In this document: piece after piece, positions 7,935 through 16,040 of the stretch
How positions within the stretch are numbered: the stretch's first letter is position 1
Layout of the letters: every line of letters starts with the position of its first letter
Assembly: GCF_000331775.1 (NCBI RefSeq)
Contig: NZ_CAPJ01000207.1
Coordinates: forward strand, 1-20,858
DNA from: Xanthomonas translucens pv. translucens DSM 18974
GTDB taxonomy: Bacteria > Pseudomonadota > Gammaproteobacteria > Xanthomonadales > Xanthomonadaceae
DNA: 20,858 nucleotides
Reading direction: 5' to 3'
Position numbers and translations under genes: made by a program
Notes under the pieces: generated by a model
What the model saw: the letters and a program-made list of their open reading frames with translations, nothing else
The model's database searches: none
Told to the model about the DNA's origin: nothing

Positions 7935-9248
7935 ATGAAACTCAAACTCTGGCTGGGAAATCTGCTCTCGCTGTTGCTGCTCGGCGTCGGGCTGGCGCTG
8001 TGGTTCGCCTTGCCCTGGTACGGCGTGCTGGCGCTGGCCGCGGGTGTGGCGCTGTGGCTGCTGCTGACCCGCGGCGGCCGGCTGGCGCTGGCCGCCACCC
8101 GCATCGGCGTGGGCAGCCTGCCGCAGCGCTGGGGCGCCTCATCGGTGATCGTCGTCGGCATCGCTGGCGTGGTCGGCGTGCTGGTGGCGATGCTGGCGAT
8201 GGGCGAAGGCTTCCAGGCCACGCTCAACAGCACCGGAGACGACAGCACCGCGATCGTGCTGCGCGGCGGTTCCGGCGCCGAGATCAACTCGGTGATCACC
8301 CGCGACCAGGTGCCGCTGATCGCCAGCCTGGCCGGCGTGGCCAAGGGCGCCGACGGCAGGCCGCTGCTCTCGGCGGAGCTGTCGCAGGTGATCAACCTGC
8401 CGAACAAGGTCGACGGCACCAACACCAACGTGCAGTTCCGCGGCGTCGGCGACGCCGGCTGGGCGGTGCACGACAAACTCAGGATCGTCGAAGGCCGCCG
8501 CTTTGGCGCCGGTCTGCGCGAGATCGTGGTCGGCCAGGACGCCAAGGCGCAGTTCCGCGGGCTGGACATGGGCAAGACCCTAAGCCTGGGCCGCGAGCAG
8601 TGGACCGTGGTCGGCGTGTTCGCCTCCGGCGACGCGCACGACTCGGAGCTGTGGGCCGACGCGCAGACCCTGGCCTCCACCTACAACCGCAGCGCCTACC
8701 AATCGATCAGCGTGCGCACCGCCGGCAAGGACGGCTATGCCCAGTTCAAGGCGGCGATGGCCGCCGACCCGCGGCTCAAGCTCGACGTGCAGACCACCCG
8801 TGCCTACTACGCAAAGCAGGGCGGCAACCTCAGCAAGCTGATCAGCATCCTCGGCACCGTGATCGGCGCGATCATGGCGGTCGGCGCGGTGTTCGGCGCG
8901 CTCAACACCATGTACGCAGCGGTGGCCACCCGCGCCCGCGAGATCGCCACGATGCGCGCGCTCGGCTTCCGCGGCACGCCGGTGGTGACCGCGGTGATGC
9001 TGGAGACGATGCTGCTGGCGCTGCTCGGCGGACTGCTCGGCGGGCTGATCGCGTGGGCCGTGTTCAACGGCTACAGCGTGTCCACGCTGGGCAGCAACTT
9101 CAGCCAGGTGGTGTTCCAGTTCAAGGTCTCGCCGGCGCTGCTGTGGAACGGGCTGAAGTGGGCGCTGGGCATCGGCTTGGTCGGCGGGCTGTTCCCGGCT
9201 CTGCGCGCGGCACGGCTGCCGATCACCACCGCCCTGCGCGCGCTGTAG
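7935..9248 (+). CDS. FtsX/MacB-type ABC permease, second of two
   Basis: The protein has 437 residues. It differs from its partner in carrying two extra hydrophobic segments at the N-terminus (about 8-26 and 28-45) before the usual first FtsX helix (about 70-90). A periplasmic core of about 200 residues follows, then three C-terminal helices. TRAREIATMRALGF fits the coupling motif after the second core helix, and the C-terminal LFPALRAARLPITTALRAL fits the family ending. A GGAAG lies eight bases before the ATG. It completes an adaptor-ATPase-permease-permease set. The extra N-terminal hairpin could be a family feature or could place a regulatory contact; I cannot tell from sequence alone. Confidence 0.93.
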   Translation: MKLKLWLGNLLSLLLLGVGLALWFALPWYGVLALAAGVALWLLLTRGGRLALAATRIGVGSLPQRWGASSVIVVGIAGVVGVLVAMLAMGEGFQATLNSTGDDSTAIVLRGGSGAEINSVITRDQVPLIASLAGVAKGADGRPLLSAELSQVINLPNKVDGTNTNVQFRGVGDAGWAVHDKLRIVEGRRFGAGLREIVVGQDAKAQFRGLDMGKTLSLGREQWTVVGVFASGDAHDSELWADAQTLASTYNRSAYQSISVRTAGKDGYAQFKAAMAADPRLKLDVQTTRAYYAKQGGNLSKLISILGTVIGAIMAVGAVFGALNTMYAAVATRAREIATMRALGFRGTPVVTAVMLETMLLALLGGLLGGLIAWAVFNGYSVSTLGSNFSQVVFQFKVSPALLWNGLKWALGIGLVGGLFPALRAARLPITTALRAL

Positions 9249-9619
9249 CGGCTGGGCTCCGTGCCCGGGCAGGGGCCATGCCTGCCCGGCGCGGCGACCG
9301 CGAGGTCGGGCAGAGCCGCTGACGTGCGCAAGCACCGCCTTGCGGGTCCCGCCCGGCGAGGCGCAAGCCGCTAGTGCCGCGCCGACCTGAACGCCAGGCT
9401 GCGCCATGCAGCACCGACCGAGCGCCAGATAGGCCCGGCGCGGCGCACACGGGCGCCGCGCATGCACCGCCGCGCAAGGCGCCGCCGGGAAAACCGGGCC
9501 GGCGAGCGCGCTTCGGCGCTCCGCACCCGCGCCGCGTCATCGTTTCGTCATCCAATTGCGGTAGAGCCGCGCCGACGAAGGCGCTAGCCTGCCCGGCCGT
9601 TCATCCACCGCCTATCGCC
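9249..9619. other. 371-bp gap, GC-rich, one stem-loop, no supported gene
   Basis: CCGGGCAGG (9265-9273) and CCTGCCCGG (9281-9289) form a perfect 9-bp stem with a 7-base loop, 17 bases after the permease stop. It may help end the transcript but has no T-run. The rest is GC-rich with no convincing coding signal. A reading frame extends upstream of the hydrolase to a GTG at 9374, but it is low-complexity Pro/Arg/Ala and would bury the lipoprotein signal. Confidence 0.6.
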
Positions 9620-10777
9620 ATGCCGTCGCGCCTCCGCCTGCTGCTCGTTCTCTGCACCAGCCTGTGCCTGGCCGCCGGCTGTCTGGCTGCGCGCTCCGCC
9701 ACCTCGCTCAGCGACCGCCTGGTCGCGCCGGGCGGCGTGTCGCCGCTGATGGACGAGGAACGCATCCAGGGCCTGCTGGCGACGCTGCCCAACCGCAGCG
9801 GGCACGTGCTCACCCCGGCCGGCATCCCGATCTTCTGGCGTGCGATCGATCCGGGCGACTACCGCATGCGCTACCGCTACGAGCACGCCGGCCGCGACGC
9901 CAGCGGCCACGAGCGCGCCGATTTCGCGATGGACGTGGCCGCGCCGCAGCCCGGTAGCCACGCCGCCCCGCGCGGCACCGTGGTGCTGCTGCACGGCTGG
10001 ATGATGGACGGCGATTCGCTGCTGCCGTGGTCGCTGGACCTGGCCCAGGCCGGCTACCGCAGCATCAGCATCGACCTGCGCAACCACGGCCGCTCCGGCG
10101 GCGGCCCGGCCGGCTACGGCACCCGCGAGTCCGATGACGTGGTCGCGGTGATCCGCGCGCTGCGCGCGCGCGGCGAGGTGCAGGGTCCGCTGTACCTGTT
10201 CGGCGTGTCCTACGGGGCCGCCACCGCGCTGTTCACCGCGCAGAAGCTGGGCGGCGAGGTCGATGGCGTGGTCGCGATGGAGTCCTTCGCCAACGCCGGC
10301 CGCGGTATCCGCGACATGATCCCGCACATGCTCGCCAGCCGTCCGCAGGGCCTGGTGGCCAGCGCGGCGATGGACCTGGCGCGCTGGCGCTACGGCGGGC
10401 AGAACCTGGATGCGGTCATCGCCAACGCCAACCAGCGCCTGGCGCTGAACCTGGACCAGGTCGACGTGACCGCCGCCGCGCGCACCGCGCCGGCCTGCCT
10501 GCTGCTGCTGCACGGCAGCGACGACCAGCACATCCCGGTCGCGCACGGCCGCCTGCTGGCGCTGGACGCGCCGCGCGCGCACTACCTGGAGATGCCCGGC
10601 GAGAACCACCTGAGCCTGCCGATGCGGCTGGACCTGCTGGCGCCGACCGTGGAGGACTGGTTCGCCGAACTGCCGGCACAGCGCCACGACGGCCACTGCC
10701 CGGCGCCGCTGGCGCCGCGCGTGGATGCCGAGCAGCAGCTGACCGGCACCCGGGCCGCGGGCGCCAGCCGCAGCTGA
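9620..10777 (+). CDS. alpha/beta-hydrolase, probable lipoprotein
   Basis: The ATG at 9620 is chosen because it places a signal peptide directly at the N-terminus; the result is 385 residues. MPSRLRLLLVLC is followed by LAAGC, a plausible lipobox with Cys21 as the lipidated residue, so the enzyme would be membrane-anchored in the periplasm. Alpha/beta-hydrolase landmarks are an HGWMMDG oxyanion loop (about 125-131), the nucleophile elbow GVSYG with Ser197, an acid Asp301 or Asp302 in HGSDDQHIP, and the catalytic His330 in GENHLSL. The fold covers esterases, lipases and peptidases; the substrate is not predictable. The last 30 residues are a polar, Ala/Arg-rich tail. It appears to be a single-gene unit, with a repeat pair right after its stop. 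Confidence 0.88.
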   Translation: MPSRLRLLLVLCTSLCLAAGCLAARSATSLSDRLVAPGGVSPLMDEERIQGLLATLPNRSGHVLTPAGIPIFWRAIDPGDYRMRYRYEHAGRDASGHERADFAMDVAAPQPGSHAAPRGTVVLLHGWMMDGDSLLPWSLDLAQAGYRSISIDLRNHGRSGGGPAGYGTRESDDVVAVIRALRARGEVQGPLYLFGVSYGAATALFTAQKLGGEVDGVVAMESFANAGRGIRDMIPHMLASRPQGLVASAAMDLARWRYGGQNLDAVIANANQRLALNLDQVDVTAAARTAPACLLLLHGSDDQHIPVAHGRLLALDAPRAHYLEMPGENHLSLPMRLDLLAPTVEDWFAELPAQRHDGHCPAPLAPRVDAEQQLTGTRAAGASRS

Positions 10778-10799
10778 GCGCACCGCACAACGCCACCGT

Positions 10800-10866
10800 G
10801 CAGGAGCGGCTTCAGCCGCGACCGGAACTGACCAAAGGTGTCCGTCGCGGCTGAAGCCGCTCCTAC
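10800..10866. repeat. inverted pair of REP-like units between converging genes
   Basis: Units 10800-10822 and 10844-10866, both with core GCGGCTTCAGCCGC, face each other over a 21-bp spacer. They sit between the converging hydrolase and rarD genes. The first unit has GCAGGAG instead of GTAGGAG at its outer end. The pair may serve as a bidirectional terminator or mRNA end stabiliser, as proposed for REP pairs elsewhere. Confidence 0.9.
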
Positions 10867-10894
10867 AGGTCAAACGCACACTGCGCGGCCGCGA

Positions 10895-11806
10895 TTACCC
10901 GCCACCGCGGCGCCGCCGCCAGCCCGAGCGCCACAGGCTCTCGCCCGCGAACAGCAGCAGGCCGATCCAGATCGCGCCGAAGCCGATCGCCTTGCCGCTG
11001 TCGAACGGCTCGCGGAAGAACCACACCCCGAGCAGCAACTGCAGGCTCGGCGCGATGTACTGCAGCAAACCGACCAGGGACAATGGAATGCGCCGCACGC
11101 CGTAGGCGAAACCGATCAACGGCACCGCGGTGACCACCCCGCCGAACACCAGCAGCAGATCGTTGCGCCAGCCCCAGCCGTCGGCGAAACCGCCGCCGTG
11201 GCCGCTCTCGCCCCACAGCACGAAGCCCAGCGCCGGCAGCAACAGGTACAGGCTCTCCACGCCCAGCCCGGCCACCGCATCCACCTGCACCAGCTTGCGC
11301 AGCAGGCCGTACAGCCCGAACGAGGCGGCCAGGCTCAGCGCGATCCACGGCAGCGCACCGGCATCGACGGTGAGCCAGGCCACGCCCAGCGTCGCGCACG
11401 CCACCGCCAGCCACTGCAACGGGCGCAACCGCTCCTTCAGCACCAGCACGCCGAGCAGCACGTTGACCAGCGGATTGATGAAATAGCCCAGGCTGGCCTC
11501 GATCACGTGGCCGGCGTTGATCGCCCAGATGTACAGGCTCCAGTTGGACGCGATCGCCACGCTGCTCAACGCCAGGATGCCCAGCGCGCGCGGCTGCGCG
11601 GCGATGCTGCGCCACCACTGCAGGCGCGTGCGGTACAACAGCCAGCCCACCACCAGCAGCGTGCTCCAGACGATGCGATGGACGATGATGTGCACCGACG
11701 GCACCGCCTTGAGCAGATGCCAATACACCGGCACCACGCCCCACAGCGCGAAGGTCAATGCGGTGATCAGCAGCCCGCGCCGCGTGTCCTGTTCGGCAGC
11801 GGTCAT
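10895..11806 (-). CDS. rarD: EamA-family transporter RarD
   Basis: The protein has 303 residues and about ten membrane helices, matching the size and signature text of the RarD branch of the drug/metabolite transporter superfamily. Examples are GLLITALTFALWGVVPVYWH near the start, IASNWSLYIWAINAGHVIEASLGYFINPL in the first EamA repeat and LLQYIAPSLQLLLGVWFFREPF in the second. E. coli RarD is almost the same length. The transported substrate is not established. The ATG overlaps the stop of the yedA-like gene by four bases, so the two exporters are cotranscribed and translationally coupled. The C-terminal tail is a run of Arg and Gly. Confidence 0.92.
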   Translation of the reverse strand: MTAAEQDTRRGLLITALTFALWGVVPVYWHLLKAVPSVHIIVHRIVWSTLLVVGWLLYRTRLQWWRSIAAQPRALGILALSSVAIASNWSLYIWAINAGHVIEASLGYFINPLVNVLLGVLVLKERLRPLQWLAVACATLGVAWLTVDAGALPWIALSLAASFGLYGLLRKLVQVDAVAGLGVESLYLLLPALGFVLWGESGHGGGFADGWGWRNDLLLVFGGVVTAVPLIGFAYGVRRIPLSLVGLLQYIAPSLQLLLGVWFFREPFDSGKAIGFGAIWIGLLLFAGESLWRSGWRRRRGGG

Positions 11807-12705
11807 CGCCGCGTCCGCGCCACGGTGATGACCCCCACGCCGGCCAGGATCACCGCCATCGCGCCCAGGTCGCTGGCGCTGAAGCGCTCACCGCCGAGCC
11901 AGCTGCCCAGCGCCACCGCGATCACCGGATTGACGTAGGCATGGCTGCCGGCCAGCACCGGCCGCACGTTCTGCAGCAACCACACGTAGGCGGTGAATGC
12001 CACGATCGAACCGAACACGCACAGGTAAGCGACCGCCATCAACGCGTGCGGCGTCGGCCAGGCGTGCGTGCGTTCGCCGCTCAGCAGGCCGGTGGCGACC
12101 AGCAGCACGCCGCCGCACAGCATCTGCCCGGCCGCGGCCATGAACGGCATCGGCAGATCGCGTCCGCGCGACCACACCGAGCCCAACGCCCAGCCGATCG
12201 GCCCGATCAATAGCAGCACCAGGCCCTTGGGACTGGCGCTGAGGCTGCTGCCGGCGTTGAGCCACAGCACACCGACGAACCCGACCACGATGCCCAGCCA
12301 TTCGCCGCGGCTGGCGTGCTGCCCGCGCAATGCGCCGAACAATGCCATCCACAACGGCACCGAGGCCACCGCGACCGCGGCCAGGCCCGAGGACACCTGG
12401 CGCTCGGCCAGCACCACCATGCCGTTGCCGCACAACAGCAGCAACGCGCCGAGCACCGTCAGCGTCCCCCATTGCGCGCGGGTCGGCGCGGCCACGCCGC
12501 GCCAGCGCAGCGCCGCGTACAGCAGCGAACCGGCGACCACGAAGCGCAGCCCCGAGACCATGCTCAGCGGCGGAATGCCACCTTCCAGCGCGAAGCGGAT
12601 CGCCAGATAGGTCGAGCCCCAAACCACGTAGACCAGCAGCAGCGCAAGGACGACGCAACCGCCACGCGCGGGCACGGCGGCGACGGGAGAAGGCGGGGAC
12701 GGCAT
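11803..12705 (-). CDS. yedA: EamA-family transporter YedA-like
   Basis: The protein has 300 residues and about ten membrane helices in two EamA repeats. YVVWGSTYLAIRFALEGGIPP at the start (about 26-46) and SHAYVNPVIAVALGSWLGGE in the second repeat (about 253-272) are typical of YedA/RhaT-like members of the drug/metabolite transporter superfamily. It is the first gene of a two-gene operon with rarD (ATGA overlap). There is no strong Shine-Dalgarno before the ATG at 12705, so the start is the family-length best fit. The substrate is unknown; relatives export amino acids or small metabolites. The symbol reflects family resemblance only. Confidence 0.87.
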   Translation of the reverse strand: MPSPPSPVAAVPARGGCVVLALLLVYVVWGSTYLAIRFALEGGIPPLSMVSGLRFVVAGSLLYAALRWRGVAAPTRAQWGTLTVLGALLLLCGNGMVVLAERQVSSGLAAVAVASVPLWMALFGALRGQHASRGEWLGIVVGFVGVLWLNAGSSLSASPKGLVLLLIGPIGWALGSVWSRGRDLPMPFMAAAGQMLCGGVLLVATGLLSGERTHAWPTPHALMAVAYLCVFGSIVAFTAYVWLLQNVRPVLAGSHAYVNPVIAVALGSWLGGERFSASDLGAMAVILAGVGVITVARTRR

Positions 12706-13243
12706 GCGCAGAAGGACCGTGCGGTGTGAAGATGGATTCTAGGCCAGCGGCGGCGACCAGCGACAGCACCGCAACACGACACGCGCGGCACGCTGTTGTG
12801 CATGCGGCGCACGCGCCCTGTGCGCGACGCATCGACGATGCATGCGCGATCTGCGACCGTGGCAGCGCACACGCTTTTCGCACAGGAGCAGTCCTGGCCA
12901 TGTCGACCCATCGATGCCGCCCGCCGCGGCGGCAGGCTGGTCCGCGTCGGGACTGAAGTCCCTCCCACAGTGCACCCGGCACGCAGGCCGCAAGCTCTTT
13001 GTAGGAGCGGCTTCAGCCGCGACGCGCGAAGTCGGGAAACTCACCGCACTCGGACACTCTCTGTCGGGACTGAAGTCCCTCCGACAGTGCACCCAGCCAA
13101 CATGCCGCAAACCCCTTGTGGGAGCGACTTCAGTCGCGACGAGCGGAGTGAGAAACTGCACCGGCTTCGGACGCTGTCGGTGCTACGGAGCTTCTCCTAC
13201 AGTTCCCCGGTAAAGCAACGCCCGCGCCGCACCCACGCTACCC
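12706..13243. other. 538-bp gene-free gap with a tandem REP-like array
   Basis: The region lies between the start of the yedA-like gene and the end of the M28 peptidase gene, both on the minus strand. Up to 12940 the sequence is rich in TGCGC/GCGCA words, with no supported gene. From 12946 to 13200 it carries four clear REP-like units and one worn unit. Reading frames across the array spell recurring GFSRD and VAAEAAPT words, which are translations of the repeat and not genes. Confidence 0.75.
12946..13200. repeat. 117-bp tandem repeat, each unit holding two opposed REP-like palindromes
   Basis: Units are at 12946-12968 (core GGGACTGAAGTCCC), 13001-13023 (GCGGCTTCAGCCGC), 13063-13085 (GGGACTGAAGTCCC), 13118-13140 (GCGACTTCAGTCGC), and a worn one at 13176-13200. 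The first two are reproduced by the next two at an exact offset of 117 bp. The segments between and after them (for example ACAGTGCACCC and the GAAAC-CACCG stretch) are also recognisably repeated. The array is therefore about 2.2 tandem copies of a larger unit. Confidence 0.88.
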
Positions 13244-14908
13244 TCAGCGACGCGCCGCCTCGCTCGCATCGCGCGCCGGCTTGAATTCGGAACCGTCGTC
13301 CCAGCGCGGCCATTCGCGGCTGTCGGCCAGGCGCTGGCCCAGGTCGTACAACAACAGCGTGTCGGCGGCATGCCCGGCCGGATCCCACGACGCGCTCCAG
13401 CGATCGCAGGGCTGGTGGTAGCAGCCGGCGAAATAGCGGTCGCGGATCGCCTTGCCGGCGGCCACGCCGCCGTCCAGCTTGTCCAGCCCCGGCCCCACCG
13501 TGATCGCCGGCACCCCGGCGCGGGCGAAGGCGAAATGGTCGGCACGATAGAAGAACCCCGCCTCCAGGTTAGGATCCGGCGCATAGGCGCGGCCGCGCGC
13601 CTGCGCTGCGGCGGCCAGGTCGCGCTCCAGCGACACCCGCCCGCGGCCCCACGAGGCGATGTCGCGGGTGGCGCCGTCGGGGCTGAACATCTCGCTGTTG
13701 ATCACCGCCACGGTGGTCGCCAGCGGCGCCAGCGGATGCGCGGCGTAATAGGTCGCCCCGAGCAGGCCCTTCTCCTCGGCGCTGAGCGCGATGAAGTACA
13801 GCGTGCGCTGCGGCCGCGGCCCGGCCGCGAATACCCGCGCCAGCTCCAGCACGCTGGCCACGCCGGTGGCGTTGTCGACCGCGCCGCGGCGGATGCGATC
13901 GCCGCTGGCGTCGGCCGCGCCGAGGCCGAACGCATCCCAATGCGCCGAGTAGATGACGGTCTCCTCCGGATGCGTGGCGCCTTCCAGCTTGGCCACCACG
14001 TTGTGGGTGAGCACGCGCTCGCGCTTGAGCGCCAAGCGCACCGACAGCGCCGCATCGCCCAGCGCCTGCGGGCGGAAGTCGGCGCGCTGCGCACGCTTTT
14101 TTTCCGCCTCGAAATCCAGCCCGGCGCGCTGGAACAGCGACACCGCCAGCGCGCGCTGCATCCAGCCGCGCACCGGCACGTGCTGCGCGCGCGCCTGTGC
14201 GTCGCTGCGCTCGATGTCCAACAGCGGCGACAGCCCGGAACTCTTCACCGTGGACCAGCCGTACGCCGCCGGCGCGGTCTCGTGCACGATCAGCGCGCCG
14301 GCCGCGCCCTGCCGCGCGGCTTCCTCGTACTTGTAGGTCCAGCGCCCGTAGTAGGTGACCGCACGGCCGTCGAAGGCGCCGGGCTGCGGCGTCTCGAAGT
14401 CGGCGTCGTTGATCAGCATCACCGCGATCTTGCCCTTCAGGTCCACGCCCTTGTAGTCGTCCCAGCCGCGCTCGGGCGCATGGATGCCGTAGCCCACGAA
14501 CACCAGCGGCGCGTCCTTCAGCGCCACCTTGCTACCGGGGTGCAGGCTCTGCAGCACCACGTCCTCGCCATTGACCAGCGCCTGCGCCGCGCCGGCCACG
14601 CGCAGCGTCGCCGTCACCGGTCCGTCCACCTGCGCGCGCACCAGCGGCACCGCCTGGGTCCAGCCGCCGTCGTCGCCCGCCGGTTGCACGCCGGCCAGGC
14701 GGAACTGCTCGCTGAGATAGGCGATGGTCTTGTCCTCGCCCGGCGTGGCCGGCGCGCGGCCCTCGAATGCATCGGACGCCAACGTGCGCACATGTCGCTC
14801 CAGCGCTTCGGCATCAATGCCGCCGCCGGGCAGCACCTCGTTGGCCGCTTGTGCGGCGCCTCCCATGAACAGGCAGGCGGACAGCAGCAACATGCGCATC
14901 GGATTCAC
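13244..14908 (-). CDS. secreted M28-family zinc peptidase with PA-like domain
   Basis: The protein has 554 residues. A signal peptide runs to about residue 21 (MLLLSACLFMGGAAQA); the internal ATG at residue 4 is an equally possible start. A protease-associated-type insert spans roughly 130-230. Metal and catalytic residues are visible in the C-terminal half: H323 in SAHWD, D345 in RGAVDN (bridging), E378/E379 in SAEE (base and ligand), E406 in INSEM, and H498 in GCYHQPCD. The position of E406 is Asp in many M28 aminopeptidases. The family removes N-terminal residues or acts on dipeptides and glutamyl peptides in the periplasm or outside the cell. It is transcribed after the MBL-fold gene, with a 132-bp gap that may hold its own promoter. 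Confidence 0.92.
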   Translation of the reverse strand: MNPMRMLLLSACLFMGGAAQAANEVLPGGGIDAEALERHVRTLASDAFEGRAPATPGEDKTIAYLSEQFRLAGVQPAGDDGGWTQAVPLVRAQVDGPVTATLRVAGAAQALVNGEDVVLQSLHPGSKVALKDAPLVFVGYGIHAPERGWDDYKGVDLKGKIAVMLINDADFETPQPGAFDGRAVTYYGRWTYKYEEAARQGAAGALIVHETAPAAYGWSTVKSSGLSPLLDIERSDAQARAQHVPVRGWMQRALAVSLFQRAGLDFEAEKKRAQRADFRPQALGDAALSVRLALKRERVLTHNVVAKLEGATHPEETVIYSAHWDAFGLGAADASGDRIRRGAVDNATGVASVLELARVFAAGPRPQRTLYFIALSAEEKGLLGATYYAAHPLAPLATTVAVINSEMFSPDGATRDIASWGRGRVSLERDLAAAAQARGRAYAPDPNLEAGFFYRADHFAFARAGVPAITVGPGLDKLDGGVAAGKAIRDRYFAGCYHQPCDRWSASWDPAGHAADTLLLYDLGQRLADSREWPRWDDGSEFKPARDASEAARR

Positions 14909-15040
14909 GGCAACGACCTGAAAAAACCTGGCCGCACAGTGTAAAACGTGACGCTATGATGAAACAGGAATGAGGCAGATCCAGACGCGAGAAGCGCAGG
15001 CACACGCTGTTCCCATTCCCGATTCCCTCTTCCCGGCCCC

Positions 15041-15964
15041 TCAACGCTCCAGCCAGCAGGCCAGGCCCTGCGCATTGAGCTCGATATCCATCTGCAACAG
15101 CCGCTCCACGCCGGCATCGTCGAGCGGGCAGCCATGCAGCCGCGCGCGCTCCAGGTACAGCGCGCCGAGCGCGGCGACCAGGCAGCGATGGCGATCGGAA
15201 CGCCCGTCGCAACTGCGCGCGATCGCCACCATCGCATCGAGTTGCTCGAACAGATCCGCCGCCAGCGTATCCGCCGCGCCGACCGGGCCGTAGTGGGTCA
15301 GATACAGCGTCTCCGGCGCATAGCCGAGCATGCGCTGGATCGAGGCGCGCATCGCCTCCGGATCGAACTGCACCGGCGAGGATGTCGGGATCACGAATGC
15401 GCCCTGCGCACTGTCCAGTTCGCGATACGACAGGCCGAAGGTGTCGCCGCTGAACCAGCTGCGGCTGCGCGCGTCCCACACGCACAGATGATGGCGCGCG
15501 TGGCCGGGCGTATCGATGCACAACAGCTCGCGCTCGCCCAGCCACAGCCGATGGCCGTCCTCGGCGACGACGACGCGCTCGGCCGGCACCGGCACGATCG
15601 TGCCGTAGCTGCGCGCGATCTCGGCCTCGCCATACACCGCGGTGGCGCCGGCGATCAGCCGCGCCGGATCGATCATGTGCGGCGCGCCGCGCGGATGCAC
15701 CAGCAGGCGCGCATTCGGCAGGTGCTGCAGCAGCGCACCGGCGCCGCCGGCATGGTCCAGGTGCACGTGGGTCAGGATCAGCCAGTCCACGTCGCCCGGC
15801 GCCAGGCCGGCGCCGTCGAGCGCGGCCAGCATGGCCGGCAGCGAGTGGCTGGTGCCGCAATCGACGAACGCGCCGCGCCCGTGCTCCACGATCAGGTAGG
15901 CCGCATCGAACTGCGCGCGCTGGAAGCCGGTGTCGATGAGATGGATGCTGGAATCGCGTGGCAT
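15041..15964 (-). CDS. MBL-fold metallo-hydrolase
   Basis: The protein has 307 residues with the full zinc-binding set of the glyoxalase II-like branch: HVHLDH (H66, H68, D70, H71), H155 in DTPGHARHH, D174 in SGDTFG and H224 in LTHYGP. It has no signal peptide, so it is cytoplasmic. The C-terminal 80 residues are helical and lack motifs I know. It lies 76 bases downstream of trpS on the same strand. Just before its ATG there is a tandem heptamer array and no purine-rich ribosome binding site, so either translation is weak or initiation depends on the upstream transcript. No in-frame ATG or GTG exists between the trpS stop and 15964. The substrate is unknown. Confidence 0.9.
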   Translation of the reverse strand: MPRDSSIHLIDTGFQRAQFDAAYLIVEHGRGAFVDCGTSHSLPAMLAALDGAGLAPGDVDWLILTHVHLDHAGGAGALLQHLPNARLLVHPRGAPHMIDPARLIAGATAVYGEAEIARSYGTIVPVPAERVVVAEDGHRLWLGERELLCIDTPGHARHHLCVWDARSRSWFSGDTFGLSYRELDSAQGAFVIPTSSPVQFDPEAMRASIQRMLGYAPETLYLTHYGPVGAADTLAADLFEQLDAMVAIARSCDGRSDRHRCLVAALGALYLERARLHGCPLDDAGVERLLQMDIELNAQGLACWLER

Positions 15965-15973
15965 GGCCGGATC

Positions 15974-16015
15974 GGGTTGCGGGTTGCGGGTTGCGGGACT
16001 CGGGACTCGGGACTC
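15974..16015. repeat. heptanucleotide tandem array (GGGTTGC)3(GGGACTC)3
   Basis: Six perfect 7-bp units of two related kinds (three plus three) stand back to back. They lie between the trpS stop and the MBL gene start, ending ten bases before the latter. On the transcript they read as CCCGAGT and CCCGCAA repeats in the leader. Confidence 0.93.
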
Positions 16016-16040
16016 GGGAAAGTAACTACATGATCGGAAA

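Noticed and set aside
6926..8680. 584-codon minus-strand frame across both permeases
   Set aside because: Antisense shadow of high-GC coding DNA; no domain, and the plus-strand permeases explain the region.
9374..9619. Extended N-terminus of the hydrolase from GTG 9374
   Set aside because: The added 82 residues are low-complexity and would place the lipoprotein signal in the middle of the protein.
12946..13200. Possible CRISPR array
   Set aside because: Units are palindromic, alternate in orientation, vary in sequence, and spacing follows a 117-bp duplication; no cas genes are present.
12739..13284. Open frames on both strands with repeated GFSRD, VAAEAAPT and VGTEVPPT words
   Set aside because: They are translations of the REP-like palindromes, appear in all frames, and lack start signals or a domain.
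13370..14944. 524-codon plus-strand frame opposite the M28 peptidase
   Set aside because: His/Arg/Gln-rich shadow; the minus strand holds an intact enzyme with all metal ligands.
15001..15045. GGGAAT-like repeats downstream of the MBL gene
   Set aside because: Only two to three degenerate copies resembling the heptamer array; too weak to call a repeat feature.
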